Shown: positions 1 through 8,873 of the stretch, piece by piece
How positions within the stretch are numbered: position 1 is the stretch's first letter
Layout of the letters: the number at the start of each line of letters is the position of its first letter
Assembly (NCBI RefSeq): GCF_009660225.1
Contig: NZ_CP045920.1
Location: forward strand, 992,001 to 1,056,000
Direction: 5' to 3'
Source: Pseudactinotalea sp. HY158
GTDB lineage: Bacteria; Actinomycetota; Actinomycetes; Actinomycetales; Beutenbergiaceae
Length of the DNA: 64,000 nucleotides
The notes under the pieces: generated by a model
Database searches by the model: none
Seen by the model: the letters and a program-made list of their open reading frames with translations, nothing else
Told to the model about the DNA's origin: nothing
Program-made: the position numbers and the translations under genes

Positions 1-360
1 GCCGTCGTCGATGCGCAGCGGCTCACCCAGGCCCTGCTCCAACTCGCGGCCAACGCGGTCGAGCACACGGGCGCGGACGACTCGGTCGCGGTCGGCGGCG
101 CGGTCGTCGCGGGCCGGCTGCGGCTGTGGGTGCGCGACAGCGGCACCGGGATCCCGCCCGAGGATCAGGCCCGGATCTTCGCGCGGTTCGCGCGCGGGGC
201 GGCGGACATGCGTGCGGGTCGGGGCACGGGTCTCGGGCTGGCGATCGTCGACCGTATCGCGGCCGCCCACGGCGGCCATATCGCCCTCGACTCCGAGCCC
301 GGCCGGGGCTCCACCTTCGTGCTCGACCTGCCGTGGCACCGACCCGAGGAGGCCCCATGA
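1..360 (+). CDS. Sensor histidine kinase, C-terminal part (5' end outside window)
   Basis: The visible 119 residues are the ATP-binding (HATPase_c) half of a membrane sensor kinase. The N box is seen as LLQLAANAVEHT, the G1 box as DSGTGIP and the G2 box as GTGLGLAIVDRIAAAHGG, in the normal order. The sensor, transmembrane and phospho-accepting histidine parts lie before base 1. The stop codon overlaps the ATG of the response regulator (ATGA), so the two are translationally coupled and should form one two-component system. The signal it senses cannot be read from this fragment. Confidence 0.9.
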   Translation, partial: AVVDAQRLTQALLQLAANAVEHTGADDSVAVGGAVVAGRLRLWVRDSGTGIPPEDQARIFARFARGAADMRAGRGTGLGLAIVDRIAAAHGGHIALDSEPGRGSTFVLDLPWHRPEEAP

Positions 361-1019
361 CCAGCATTCTGATCGCCGAGGACGAGGAGCGGATCTCGTC
401 GTTCATCGAGAAGGGGCTGCGCTCCGAGGGCTTCAGCACCCAGACGGTGACCGATGGGCACGCGGCCGTGGAATTCGCCCGGACCGGCGAGTTCGACCTG
501 CTCGTGCTCGACATCGGCCTGCCCGGCCTCGACGGCTTCAGCGTGCTGCGACGGATCCGCGCGGACAGGATCGACCTGCCCGTCATCATCCTCACGGCCC
601 GGGACGCGGTCGAGGACACGGTGGCCGGGCTCTCCGGGGGAGCGGACGACTACATGCGCAAGCCGTTCGCCTTCGACGAGCTGCTCGCCCGCGTCCGGCT
701 CCGCCTCAACTCCGCCTCCGCCGGCGAGGCGACGATCCTGCGCGCCGGCTCGGTCAGCCTCGACCTGCGCACGCGCCGGGCGCTCGTGGGGGAGCGGACA
801 GTCGAGTTGAGCTCACGGGAGTACACGTTGCTCGAGGTGTTCATGCGGCATCCGGACCAGGTGCTCAGCCGGGCGCAGCTGCTCAGCCGGGTCTGGGGCT
901 TCGATTTCGACCCGGGGTCGAACGTCGTGGACGTCTATGTGCGCTACCTGCGCGGCAAGCTCGGGCCCGAGGCCATCGAGACGGTGCGTGGGGCGGGCTA
1001 CCGCCTCCGTGCGGACTGA
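357..1019 (+). CDS. OmpR-family response regulator
   Basis: A 220-residue DNA-binding response regulator. The receiver domain (about 1-118) has the acidic triad around E8-D9, the phospho-acceptor D52 in LVLDIGLPG, T80 and K102 in MRKPF. The winged-helix domain (about 125-218) includes SSREYTLLEVFMRHP and ends VRGAGYRLR, as in OmpR/PhoB proteins. A longer reading frame runs back to base 126, but the start at 357 fits the receiver fold and overlaps the kinase stop. The next genes are a DUF4956 protein and a VTC protein, and direct repeats lie between (1040-1056), so this regulator may control them. That link is inference. Confidence 0.93.
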   Translation: MTSILIAEDEERISSFIEKGLRSEGFSTQTVTDGHAAVEFARTGEFDLLVLDIGLPGLDGFSVLRRIRADRIDLPVIILTARDAVEDTVAGLSGGADDYMRKPFAFDELLARVRLRLNSASAGEATILRAGSVSLDLRTRRALVGERTVELSSREYTLLEVFMRHPDQVLSRAQLLSRVWGFDFDPGSNVVDVYVRYLRGKLGPEAIETVRGAGYRLRAD

Positions 1020-1039
1020 TCCCGGCGGATGTGAAAGCT

Positions 1040-1056
1040 CTCATGTTCCCCTCATG
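1040..1056 (+). promoter_or_regulatory. Direct repeat CTCATG-N5-CTCATG, candidate response-regulator box
   Basis: CTCATG occurs at 1040-1045 and 1051-1056. The 11-bp period is the spacing at which OmpR/PhoB-type dimers usually bind DNA. It lies between the regulator stop and the DUF4956 start, about 55 bases before that ATG. The assignment to the adjacent regulator is inference. Confidence 0.4.
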
Positions 1057-1110
1057 GTCGCCTTAACCGGGGCGTCCATCCTTGATGTCATAGTCGATCA
1101 AGGAGAGATC

Positions 1111-1755
1111 ATGCCCCTCGTCATCGCGATTGCAACCGACCTCGTCGCCGTCACCCTGCTCGCGTACGTGCTGTACTTCCGTCGTCATCGGCGCCGGGAC
1201 CTGCTGCTGTCCTACGTCGCCCTCAACGTCGGGGTCGTCGCGGTGACGCTCGCGCTCGGCTCCGTGGAGGTCGGCATCGGCCTGGGAATCGGGCTGTTCG
1301 GGATCCTCTCGATCATCCGGCTGCGCTCGGACCAGATCACCCAGCAGGAGATTGCCTACTACTTCACGTCGCTCGCGCTCGGGCTGCTCGCCGGGTTGCA
1401 CCCCTCGCCCATGTGGCTCACTCCCGCGCTCAGCGCCCTCATCCTCGTGGTCATGTTCGTGCTCGACAGCCCCCGCGTCGGCCGTGACACCTACCGCCAC
1501 ACCCTCACCCTCGACCGGGCCTTCCCGCGTCGCGCCGGCCTCGAGACGCACCTGAGCGAGTTGCTCTCGGCGCGGATCCTCAGCGTGGAGATCGTCGATA
1601 TCGACCTCGTGCGCGACACCACTCTCGTCGACGTCCGGTACCGGGCGGTGGCACCGTGGACGCACGCCGTCCCGTCCGCGCCCTCCGCCCCCACCCCCGC
1701 GTACCAGAGCCTCCCGGCGGCGTCCGACGAGTCGTGGGCGGCGATGCCCCGATGA
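1111..1755 (+). CDS. DUF4956 family membrane protein
   Basis: A 214-residue protein with three to four hydrophobic segments in the first 120 residues (around 5-22, 30-60, 85-118) and a soluble C-terminal part. The segment GIGLGIGLFGILSIIRLRSDQI resembles the conserved core of DUF4956 proteins. The start at 1111 follows a good ribosome binding site (AAGGAGAG). Its stop overlaps the start of the VTC-domain gene (ATGA). DUF4956 and VTC genes are often neighbours in bacteria, where the pair is suspected to act in polyphosphate metabolism or a related membrane process; the molecular role of DUF4956 is unknown. The last 35 residues are rich in Pro, Ala and Ser. Confidence 0.88.
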   Translation: MPLVIAIATDLVAVTLLAYVLYFRRHRRRDLLLSYVALNVGVVAVTLALGSVEVGIGLGIGLFGILSIIRLRSDQITQQEIAYYFTSLALGLLAGLHPSPMWLTPALSALILVVMFVLDSPRVGRDTYRHTLTLDRAFPRRAGLETHLSELLSARILSVEIVDIDLVRDTTLVDVRYRAVAPWTHAVPSAPSAPTPAYQSLPAASDESWAAMPR

Positions 1756-2543
1756 CCGCCGTCGAGATCACCCGACCCCGGGCCGGCACCGCTCCCGCCC
1801 CGAGCACCGGCGACCTCGTGGAGGTGCTCGACCGGTTCGAACCGATCAGCCTCGCCGACCTGAACGCCCAGGCGCGGCTCATGACCCGCATCGATCGCAA
1901 GTACTTCGTTCCGCGTGATCTCTTCGTCGACCTGCTCGAGCGGACCAGGGCGGACTTCCGGGCGCTCGAGATCGACGGTCACCACTCCTTCCGGTACCGC
2001 ACCGTGTACTTCGACACCCCCGAGTTCGGGTTCTTCCGGGCGCACGTCCAGGGCCGGCGGCAGCGGTACAAGGTGCGCACCCGGACCTACAGCGAGTCGG
2101 GAGACTGCCTCATCGAGGTGAAGTCGAAGGGGTACCGCGGTCGAACCGTCAAGGAGCGGATCGAGCACGCGGGGCCCGCTCATCTACTCGACCGGCCGTC
2201 CCGGGAGTTCGTGGGTCGGATCGTCGGCTCCGACGCCTACCGGCTCGAGCCCGTGCTCGAGACCGTCTACGACCGACTCACCCTCGTGCGGGGCGATCAA
2301 CGCCTCACGTGCGACCTCGACCTGCACTTCCTCGCCGGCAGCGATCGCCGGGACGGCCCGAACGAGGTGCTCGTCGAGACCAAGTCCGGCGGCGAGCGCG
2401 GGATCTGGGACGACCTGCTCATGGCGAGCGGGATCCGTGAGCACCGGGTGAGCAAGTACTGCGTCTCGGCCGCCCTCCTCTACCCGGGCCTGCCCGCCAA
2501 TCCCTGGCGCCGCACGATCCGGCGCTACTTCGGGTCCCGCTGA
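1752..2543 (+). CDS. VTC-domain protein (polyphosphate polymerase-like)
   Basis: A 263-residue stand-alone VTC domain of the CYTH/triphosphate tunnel superfamily. The basic and acidic tunnel residues can be seen in order: MTRIDRKYFV (about 36-45), HHSFRYRTVYFDTPEF, GRRQRYKVRTRTY, CLIEVKSKG and LVETKSGG. In yeast Vtc4 this fold makes polyphosphate from ATP; bacterial members are presumed to do similar chemistry at the inner face of the membrane, perhaps with DUF4956. The start is set by the ATGA overlap with the upstream gene. The 3' end overlaps the convergent GtrA-like gene by 19 bases. Confidence 0.88.
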   Translation: MTAVEITRPRAGTAPAPSTGDLVEVLDRFEPISLADLNAQARLMTRIDRKYFVPRDLFVDLLERTRADFRALEIDGHHSFRYRTVYFDTPEFGFFRAHVQGRRQRYKVRTRTYSESGDCLIEVKSKGYRGRTVKERIEHAGPAHLLDRPSREFVGRIVGSDAYRLEPVLETVYDRLTLVRGDQRLTCDLDLHFLAGSDRRDGPNEVLVETKSGGERGIWDDLLMASGIREHRVSKYCVSAALLYPGLPANPWRRTIRRYFGSR

Positions 2544-3193
2544 GCATCCTCGCGGGGGGTGCGGACCCGTTCGGGGGCGGTCCGGGCCTCGGCCCGGGCC
2601 TCGTTCTCGGCCCGGTGCACGGCCCGCATCGCATGGAAGGTCCACACCTTGTTGAGCGTGAAGGTCACCGGCGTCACGACGGCGATCATGATGAACTGCG
2701 CCCAGTACACCCGGGTGCGCAGCAGCGTGGAGTCGTCCAGGAGCGTCGTCGACAGGTGAATGGGAGAGTCGGTGTGCATGAGCAGGGTGAGCAGCGCGAG
2801 CCCGATCGCCTGCCCGAGCGCCCCGACCGCGAGGAACGGCCAGTACTCGCGCCACCACGGCGTTCGGCCCGCCGTGCCGAAGGCCCATGACCGGTTGAGC
2901 TGGAAGTTCCACAGATTCGCCACGAGGAAGGCGAGCACCGAGAACACGTGGTACCAGCGCACGTTGAACTGGGTTCCCACGAGCGGAATCGCGGCCTGCT
3001 CGGCGTCCGGGCCACCGAGGGTGAGCAGGACCATGATGCCCATGTTGACGAGTACCCCGCTGGCGCCGACCACGCCGAACCGCAGCAGCAGCCGCCAATT
3101 ATGGCGGTGCCGCACCAGGATCAGCCGGCGCAGTCGGGCGAGGGTACCGCCGCCCGCGTTCCCACCCGTCGGGGTGCCCTGCTCCGATCTCAC
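2525..3193 (-). CDS. GtrA-like family membrane protein
   Basis: A 222-residue protein with the GtrA-like layout of four hydrophobic helices (about 35-60, 80-105, 115-140, 160-185). Typical segments are LLRFGVVGASGVLVNMGIM near the N-terminus, LAFLVANLWNFQLNRSWAF in the middle and TFTLNKVWTF near the C-terminus. GtrA-like proteins are thought to move lipid-linked sugars across the membrane or assist glycosyltransferases that do. The GTG start at 3193 stands six bases after a TAGGCT hexamer, which suggests a leaderless message. The substrate is unknown. The last 40 residues are charged and probably disordered. Confidence 0.85.
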   Translation of the reverse strand: MRSEQGTPTGGNAGGGTLARLRRLILVRHRHNWRLLLRFGVVGASGVLVNMGIMVLLTLGGPDAEQAAIPLVGTQFNVRWYHVFSVLAFLVANLWNFQLNRSWAFGTAGRTPWWREYWPFLAVGALGQAIGLALLTLLMHTDSPIHLSTTLLDDSTLLRTRVYWAQFIMIAVVTPVTFTLNKVWTFHAMRAVHRAENEARAEARTAPERVRTPREDAQRDPK

Positions 3194-3199
3194 TGCCGC

Positions 3200-3205
3200 A
3201 GCCTA
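3200..3205 (-). promoter_or_regulatory. -10 element TAGGCT, leaderless start of the GtrA-like gene
   Basis: On the minus strand TAGGCT is followed by six bases and then the GTG at 3193. Transcription should begin at or next to the start codon. No ribosome binding site is seen. Confidence 0.45.
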
Positions 3206-3212
3206 CCGGGCC

Positions 3213-3929
3213 CTATCCGTCGCAGGCGTCGCCGAACGTGTTGAGCCCGTCGGTGAGCCCGTTGGTGTCGAGGGTGGTCGCGGCACGGTACAGGTCCTGC
3301 CCCGCCTCGGTGAGATCCGCGTGATCCGGTAGCGGAGTCGCCGTCAGTGCACCGGTGAGGGCGGCTGCCCCGAGGGTTTCGATGATGGCGGGCTCGGCGT
3401 CGTCGCCGACGAGCGGATCCCATTCGGCCGGGGGGCCGGCCTGCCGGGCGTCGGCGACCAGGGCACAGGCGTAGGCGACCTGCCCGGGGAGGGAGATGTC
3501 CGGTTCGCCCTCGGGCAGACCGGACCTGTCGCACGCGGCGGTCATATTGTCGATGCCGGCCTGGATCCCGTCGGAGTCGACCCGGGTGATCTGGGCGTAC
3601 TGCACCTTGGCAGCTTCGGAGAGGTCCTCGTGACCCTCAAGGGTGGTCGCGGTCATCCCGCCCAGGAGCGCGGCGGCCCCGGCGACCGCGTTCAGCGCCG
3701 GGTCCGCGGCGCCCGGAGTCAGCGTCCACTCCTGCGCCGGCCCCGAGTCCTGGGCGCGTGCCGCCAGCGCACACGCATAATCGAGGCGTCCATCGGCGGA
3801 GACGTCCGGGCCGGCGGCGGAACAGCCCGCTACGAGCAGACCGATCGTGAGCCCGGCGGCAACCGCGGCTCGGACCCATGAACCGGTGTGCGCTCCGCCG
3901 TCGACGGAGCGGCTCGGGATCGGCATCAT
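3213..3929 (-). CDS. Lipoprotein with two tandem homologous domains
   Basis: A 238-residue predicted exported lipoprotein. A hydrophobic signal segment ends in the lipobox LLVAGC (about residue 37). The mature part consists of two similar halves of about 85 residues. Each begins YACALxA, continues through an AEW or QEW motif and an AAAL stretch, then TATxLxxHxDLxEA, and ends AACD or DACD. This points to an internal duplication. The cysteines at the start and end of each half could form disulfides outside the cell. The start chosen is the ATG preceded by GAGGAGG; eight further in-frame codons lie upstream. I do not recognise a family, and the function is unknown. Confidence 0.75.
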   Translation of the reverse strand: MMPIPSRSVDGGAHTGSWVRAAVAAGLTIGLLVAGCSAAGPDVSADGRLDYACALAARAQDSGPAQEWTLTPGAADPALNAVAGAAALLGGMTATTLEGHEDLSEAAKVQYAQITRVDSDGIQAGIDNMTAACDRSGLPEGEPDISLPGQVAYACALVADARQAGPPAEWDPLVGDDAEPAIIETLGAAALTGALTATPLPDHADLTEAGQDLYRAATTLDTNGLTDGLNTFGDACDG

Positions 3930-4001
3930 CGCATCCTCCTCGTTGCTTTTCACGGGCGTTCATCCACCGTAACAGCGGCGCGTACTCGTGCCCGAACACA
4001 G

Positions 4002-4007
4002 TAGGCT
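4002..4007 (+). promoter_or_regulatory. -10 element TAGGCT upstream of purK
   Basis: TAGGCT lies eight bases before the purK ATG, so the purKE message is probably leaderless or nearly so. No clear -35 element is present. Confidence 0.4.
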
Positions 4008-4015
4008 GAGCGGTC

Positions 4016-5170
4016 ATGGGACATCGGGTGGCCGTCATCGGCGGCGGACAGTTGGCACGCATGATGGCCGGGCCGGCCGCCGCGCTCAACCTCGAGTTGC
4101 GGGCGCTCGTGGAGGCCCCCGATTCCTCCGCCGCCCAGGTGGTCCCCGACTCCCGGGTCGGTCTGCCCCGCGATCGTGCGGCCGTCGAGGACCTCGTGGA
4201 CGGCGCCGACGTGCTCACCTTCGAGCACGAGCACATCCCGGCCGGGATCCTGCGCGACCTCCTCGCCCGCGGCGTCTCGGTGCAGCCCGGTCCCGACGCG
4301 CTCGCCGCGGCCCAGGACAAGATCACGATGCGCACCGTGCTCGCCGCGGCCGGCGTGCCGGTGCCGCGCTGGGCTGTGGCCGCGAGCCCCGACCAGGTCC
4401 GCGACTTCGCAGCCGAGGCCGGCTGGCCGGTCGTCGTCAAGACGCCCACCGGCGGTTACGACGGCAAGGGCGTGCTCGTGCTCGGTGAGGATCCGGCCGA
4501 CGACGGCTGGGCTGTGCTCGAGCAGTGGCTCGCAGCCGAGCGCGGTGAGGTGCTGCTGGAGGAATGCGTGCCGTTCCGCCGCGAGCTCGCGGCCCTGAGC
4601 GCCCGCCGCCCGAGCGGACAGTTCCTCGCCTGGCCCGTGGTCGAGACCATCCAGATCGGCGGCGTCTGCGCCGAAGTGCTCTCCCCCGCGCCGGAGCTGA
4701 GCGAGGAACTCGACTGCGCAGCCCGCAACATCGCCCACACCGTCGCCGAGACGCTCGGCGTCACCGGCGTGCTCGCGGTGGAACTCTTCGAGACGACGGA
4801 TGGTCGCCTGCTCGTCAACGAGCTCGCCATGCGCCCCCACAACTCCGGGCACGTGACGATCGAGGCCTCCCGGACGAGCCAGTTCGAGCAGCACCTGCGC
4901 GCGGTGCTCGACCTGCCGCTGGGAGCCACCCAGCCCACGTGCGACCATGCGGTCATGGTCAACCTGCTGGGATCGGCCCTGGACGACCCGCGGGAGGCCT
5001 ACGGCGAGGTGCTGCGCCGGTATCCGGAGGCCAAGGTCCATCTCTACGGGAAGTCCGTGCGGCCGGGCCGCAAGCTCGGGCACGTGACGATCACGGGCGA
5101 GGACCCGGAGCGCTGCCTCGCCCGGGCCCGCGCCGCGGTCGCTCTGCTGCGCGGGGAGGGGGCCCGATGA
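4016..5170 (+). CDS. purK: 5-(Carboxyamino)imidazole ribonucleotide synthase
   Basis: A 384-residue ATP-grasp enzyme of purine biosynthesis that carboxylates AIR to N5-CAIR using ATP and bicarbonate. The N-terminal nucleotide-binding loop reads [12 protein letters not shown] (about 5-16), followed by the family sequence TFEHEHIP. The ATP-grasp core includes [15 protein letters not shown] and the metal-binding [20 protein letters not shown]. The length is normal. purE follows with an ATGA overlap, so the pair forms an operon and catalyses consecutive steps. The start at 4016 sits just after a -10-like TAGGCT. Confidence 0.97.
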   Translation: MGHRVAVIGGGQLARMMAGPAAALNLELRALVEAPDSSAAQVVPDSRVGLPRDRAAVEDLVDGADVLTFEHEHIPAGILRDLLARGVSVQPGPDALAAAQDKITMRTVLAAAGVPVPRWAVAASPDQVRDFAAEAGWPVVVKTPTGGYDGKGVLVLGEDPADDGWAVLEQWLAAERGEVLLEECVPFRRELAALSARRPSGQFLAWPVVETIQIGGVCAEVLSPAPELSEELDCAARNIAHTVAETLGVTGVLAVELFETTDGRLLVNELAMRPHNSGHVTIEASRTSQFEQHLRAVLDLPLGATQPTCDHAVMVNLLGSALDDPREAYGEVLRRYPEAKVHLYGKSVRPGRKLGHVTITGEDPERCLARARAAVALLRGEGAR

Positions 5171-5682
5171 GCGCGCTCGTGGGCCTGGTCATGGGCTCGG
5201 ACTCCGACTGGCCGGTCATGGAGGCCGCGGCCACCGCGCTCGAGGAGTTCGGGATCGACTACGAGGCGCGCGTCGTCTCGGCGCACCGGATGCCCGCCGA
5301 CATGATCGCCTACGGCCAGGAGGCCGCGGGGCGGGGCCTGCGGGTGATCATCGCCGGGGCCGGCGGAGCCGCTCACCTGCCTGGCATGCTCGCCTCGGTC
5401 ACCGTGCTGCCGGTCATCGGTGTGCCCGTGCCGCTCGCGCACCTCGACGGCATGGACTCCCTGCTCTCGATCGTGCAGATGCCCGCCGGGGTGCCCGTGG
5501 CGACCGTGAGCATCAGCGGCGCGCGGAACGCCGGCCTGCTCGCCGTGCGGATGCTCGCCACCGGCGAGGGGGCGGCGGCCGGCGACCTACGGGCCCGCAT
5601 GGCCGATTTCCAGGCGGATCTGCGCCAGACCGCGATCGACAAGGGCGCCCGGCTCGCGCAGCGCACCGATTCCACCGGCTGA
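5167..5682 (+). CDS. purE: 5-(Carboxyamino)imidazole ribonucleotide mutase
   Basis: A 171-residue class I PurE that converts N5-CAIR to CAIR, directly after PurK in the pathway. The substrate-binding loop [10 protein letters not shown] lies near residues 9-18, SAHRMPADM near 40-48 and the glycine-rich [13 protein letters not shown] near 66-78. The start overlaps the purK stop by four bases, which supports coupled translation. No gene follows on this strand for about 440 bases. Confidence 0.97.
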   Translation: MSALVGLVMGSDSDWPVMEAAATALEEFGIDYEARVVSAHRMPADMIAYGQEAAGRGLRVIIAGAGGAAHLPGMLASVTVLPVIGVPVPLAHLDGMDSLLSIVQMPAGVPVATVSISGARNAGLLAVRMLATGEGAAAGDLRARMADFQADLRQTAIDKGARLAQRTDSTG

Positions 5683-5840
5683 GTAGTTCCCCGAGCCGAG
5701 CAGTTTCCGAGCCGAGCAGTTTCCGAGTCGAGTATTCGGACGAGCCGACGACGCGCCCGTCCCGACCGTTCGCCCGTCCTGACCGTTCGCCCGTCCCGAC
5801 CGTTCGCAACGAGCTCTCCATGACGAGCGGCTCGCCACGG

Positions 5841-5940
5841 GCGGGCCGTGCCTGGGGTGCGCGTCGCTCACCGCGCGGCCTCGCCGCGGGCGGGCCGTGC
5901 CTGGGGTGCGCGTCGCTCAGCGCGTGGCCTCGCCGCGGGC
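5841..5940. repeat. 49-bp tandem repeat, about two copies
   Basis: A unit beginning GCGGGCCGTGCCTGGGGTGC starts at 5841 and again at 5890, exactly 49 bases apart, with few differences. A third partial copy of the GCCTCGCCGCGGGCGG segment starts at 5927. There are no spacers between units. Confidence 0.75.
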
Positions 5941-5972
5941 GGTATGGTCTCGCACTCGTCCGCGAGACTCGA

Positions 5973-5999
5973 CCGGGTTCCCCGGGTTCCCCGGGTTCC
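5973..5999. repeat. 9-bp tandem repeat CCGGGTTCC, three perfect copies
   Basis: CCGGGTTCC occurs at 5973, 5982 and 5991 without a mismatch. It is intergenic, so the 9-bp period is not imposed by codons. Confidence 0.85.
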
Positions 6000-6112
6000 T
6001 TCGGGTCCTCGCGGTCCGCTGGATGTGGGATGAGATCCGCTGGATTCCGCTGGATCTTGATCGCCGGCCCGGTCAAGTCCCGTGGCCCGGGGTGAATGTC
6101 GGTGCTCGGTTC

Positions 6113-6118
6113 TAGGGT
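6113..6118 (+). promoter_or_regulatory. -10 element TAGGGT, leaderless start of the HNH gene
   Basis: TAGGGT is followed by six bases and then the ATG at 6125. No ribosome binding site precedes the ATG. Confidence 0.4.
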
Positions 6119-6124
6119 TGTTTC

Positions 6125-8660
6125 ATGAGCACGAAGGCGGCCCGGCAGATGCGAGCGCGGCGAGCGGAGATCGCCTCGATCGCGTCCGAGGACGCGGTAC
6201 TGGACCGGGTCCGCCAGGTGCGCAAGGTCCAGGCGGGCGCGGAGGCCGATCTGTTCTTCCTGGCGATCGAGATCGCCCAGCGCAGCCCGGTCACCGAAGA
6301 GTGCGGGGCGTGGTCGTGTCACACCGATCTGGCCCTGGGGGTCTCGTATTGTGATTCGGCGGCGAACTGGTTCGCGGCCGTGACCGGCTTCTCCACCGAC
6401 GCCGCCCAGGCGATGCTCCTCGAAGCCCTCGAGGTCGCCGAACGCCTGCCACTGCTGTACGGGCGGGTCCTGGATGGGCGTACCCGGGCGCACACGGCCC
6501 GGCTCGTGGCCGAACAGACCCTCGGTTTGACTGTGGAGGCGGCCCGGTTCGTCGATGTCCAGGTCGCTGCCGCCGGGGCGATCCGGGGCCGATACGCGAT
6601 CAAGGGGCTGGTGCGGGAGGCGATGATCACCCACATGCCCGACCAGTACGCCGACCTGCAGCGGGCGCAGGCCGATCCGCGCCGGGCCGATGTCCATATC
6701 GGCACCGACGGCACCGGCCGCATCGACGCGATCGTGTCCACGTTCGCGGCCCTCGATCTGGAACAGAGCCTGGCCTTCGGAGCCGCGCAACTCAAGGCCG
6801 CCGGATCCGGTGAGGTCCTCGACGCCCGACGCTCCCTCACCTTCGAGGGCATCATCGCCGCCACCCACCACCCCGCACCCGGCCCGGCAGGACGGCTTCG
6901 ACCTGACCAACGGGCAACCAGGCCAGCAGGCCCGGCAGACCCAGGAGACCCAGCAGGCACGGCACGCCCAGGGACCGGGGGCGGGGGCGCCGGACTGCAC
7001 GAACAGCACGAACAGCACGGGCGGCACAGTCGGCATCGGCGGCGCTGTGGGCATGGCTGCGGCCGCTGCAGTCGATCTGACTCCCGATGAAGCCGCGGGC
7101 CAGTTCGCAGGCCCGATCACGAGTACAGCCGCGGCCCCGGCCACGAGTACAGCCGCGGGCCCCGCCGGGAGTACGGCCGTGGGCAGCGCCGGGAGTACAG
7201 CCGTGGGCAGCGCCGCCGGAGCGGCGGTGGCCGGAGCTGCGGCGGCCGGAGCTGCGGCGGACGCGACCGGCGGTGCGCCTGCGACGGCTGCGGGCGGTGG
7301 TGTGTCCTGTGGGCCTGCGTGGTCGGGTCGGGGCGTGCCGCGGGCGAAGGTCGTCATGTACCTGCACATGAACGCCTCCGCGTTCTGGCCCGACGGCCGG
7401 CCACCCGACCGTCCCGACTGGCATTCTGGAAACCGACCACCCGATCGTCATCCCGGTGATCGGCCACCTGATCATCCCGCCCGTGATCCTGGCTGCCTGC
7501 TCGCCGGTGGGTCGTGCGCGGACCCGCCGGGCTCGGCCACCTCGGCGGACACGACTTGTCCCGAACACGCCGCCGGTCCGGCCTGTCCCGAACACGCCAC
7601 CGGTCCGGCCTACGTCGCGGGCCGGTTGGCCCGCGAACCCGTGCGCATCGAGGGGCCGGGGACCCCGCCCGGGCTCGTAGTCAGCGCCGCCGAGGTCGCG
7701 GCCATGTTCACCACGCCCCACGGCGCGGCCACACCCGACAGCGCGCCCGTTGACGGGCCACGGGGCTCTGATAGGCCGCGCGGGACTGGTGGGCCGTGGG
7801 GGCCGCAGATATTCGTGCGTCCGGTCATCGACCTCGAGACCGAACACGAAGTCGCCGGCTATGCCGCCGGGGACGTGATCAAGGACCACCTCCACCTGCG
7901 CGATCGAACCTGCGTGTTCCCCAATTGCGCCCGCCCGGCCCGGGCCTGCGATGCCGACCACATCGACCCCTGGAAGACCGACCGCCAGGGCGACCTGACC
8001 GGCGGGCCGACCTGCACCTGCAACCTCGCCAGCCTGTGCCGCCGGCACCACCGCTGGAAGACGCACAATCATCCCGGACAGCCGCAGGGGCGGGGCTCGT
8101 GGTCCTACGTCACGCTCGCGCCCGGAACCTACTACTGGAGCGGCCCGATGGGCCTACGGTTCCTGCGCACCCCGACCGGCACGAGCGAGGTCACCGACCA
8201 GGCCTGGCACCGCCGTGACCTCGCCGCACTCCAGGGCCTCCAGGGGCGCGGCGCATCCCAGAGCCTCGAGGCGCTCCAGGGGGCCGGTGCACTCCAGGAC
8301 CTCGAGGCGCTCACGGGCTCCGACGCCCTTCCCGGCCGCGAGTCACGCCCGGATCGCCTGGATCGCCTGGATCGCCCGGACCATCGGACTCTTCCGGGCA
8401 ACGAGACCCTCCCGGGACTCGAGAAGGTCCCGAGCAGCAAAGCGCGCCCGGACTCGCGAGCCCGCCGCGACGACCTCGACGAGGCCTTCATGGACGCCCT
8501 CGACTACGAATACGGCAACGACATCGAGACCGACGACGGGGGCGACGCCGACAACGACAGCGACATCGACAACGCGGGCGATACCGACGACGGGGAACCG
8601 GTTGATGGGCGCGTCGCGGCCGTCCAGTCGGATCGGCCACCGCAGCCGCCCGTCACTTAG
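6125..8660 (+). pseudogene. DUF222/HNH endonuclease gene with one frameshift
   Basis: The first part (6125 to about 6870) encodes a DUF222 domain, the N-terminal half of the actinobacterial 13E12-type HNH proteins. The frame then shifts by one base between about 6870 and 6890, in a C/G-rich run. The rest reads on in the next frame from RQDGFDLTNGQPGQQ to the stop at 8660. The C-terminal part has a clear HNH motif: CVFPNC, then CDADHIDPW, then NLASLCRRHHRWKTHN. Between the two domains is a long Ala/Gly/Thr/Pro-rich linker made of short repeats, and the tail is acidic and repetitive. With the frames joined, the protein would be about 840 residues. It is either a broken gene, an indel in the assembly, or, less likely, programmed frameshifting. 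Target and role are unknown. Confidence 0.8.
8351..8377 (+). repeat. 9-bp tandem repeat GGATCGCCT inside the HNH gene
   Basis: Three copies, the last with one change, encode the repeated tripeptide Arg-Leu-Asp in the C-terminal tail of the HNH protein. Confidence 0.8.
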
Positions 8661-8873
8661 AACGTCGGCGCCCGCCACAGCGCGTCGACGAGACCCTCGG
8701 GCCGCACTCGACCCGGACATTCCGCGCGGCCGCGGTGCCGACAGTCGGATCGAACTCGGTGCCGACGCCCCGTCGGCCGATGGCTCCGGTCGACGGCTCC
8801 GGTCGATACCTGTGGATAACCGCACCGGGCCGGTGCCGGCGGTTAGCGTCGTGGCAACGACGAAGGGGATGCC

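Larger units (their letters stand above)
5683..6124. other. Repeat-rich spacer between purE and the HNH gene
   Basis: No convincing gene is seen in these 442 bases. The stretch consists of several tandem arrays: a GCCGAGCAGTTTCCGA-like unit near 5693-5733, a GACCGTTCGCCCGTCC-like 16-bp unit near 5762-5810, a 49-bp unit at about 5841-5940 and a 9-bp unit at 5973-5999. GCTGGAT-like copies follow near 6022-6056. The last part holds the TAGGGT promoter element for the HNH gene. No terminator hairpin was found after purE. Confidence 0.6.

Noticed and set aside
126-356. A longer response regulator starting at base 126
   Set aside because: The extra residues are Arg/Gly-rich shadow of the kinase gene; the receiver domain and the ATGA overlap set the start at 357.
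5841-5940. A CRISPR array
   Set aside because: The 49-bp units abut directly with no unique spacers, there are only about two copies, and no cas gene is present.
6125-8660. A mobile element or prophage around the HNH gene
   Set aside because: No transposase, integrase, attachment site or phage gene is nearby, and both sides are ordinary chromosomal genes. HNH/DUF222 genes are common as single chromosomal genes in actinobacteria.
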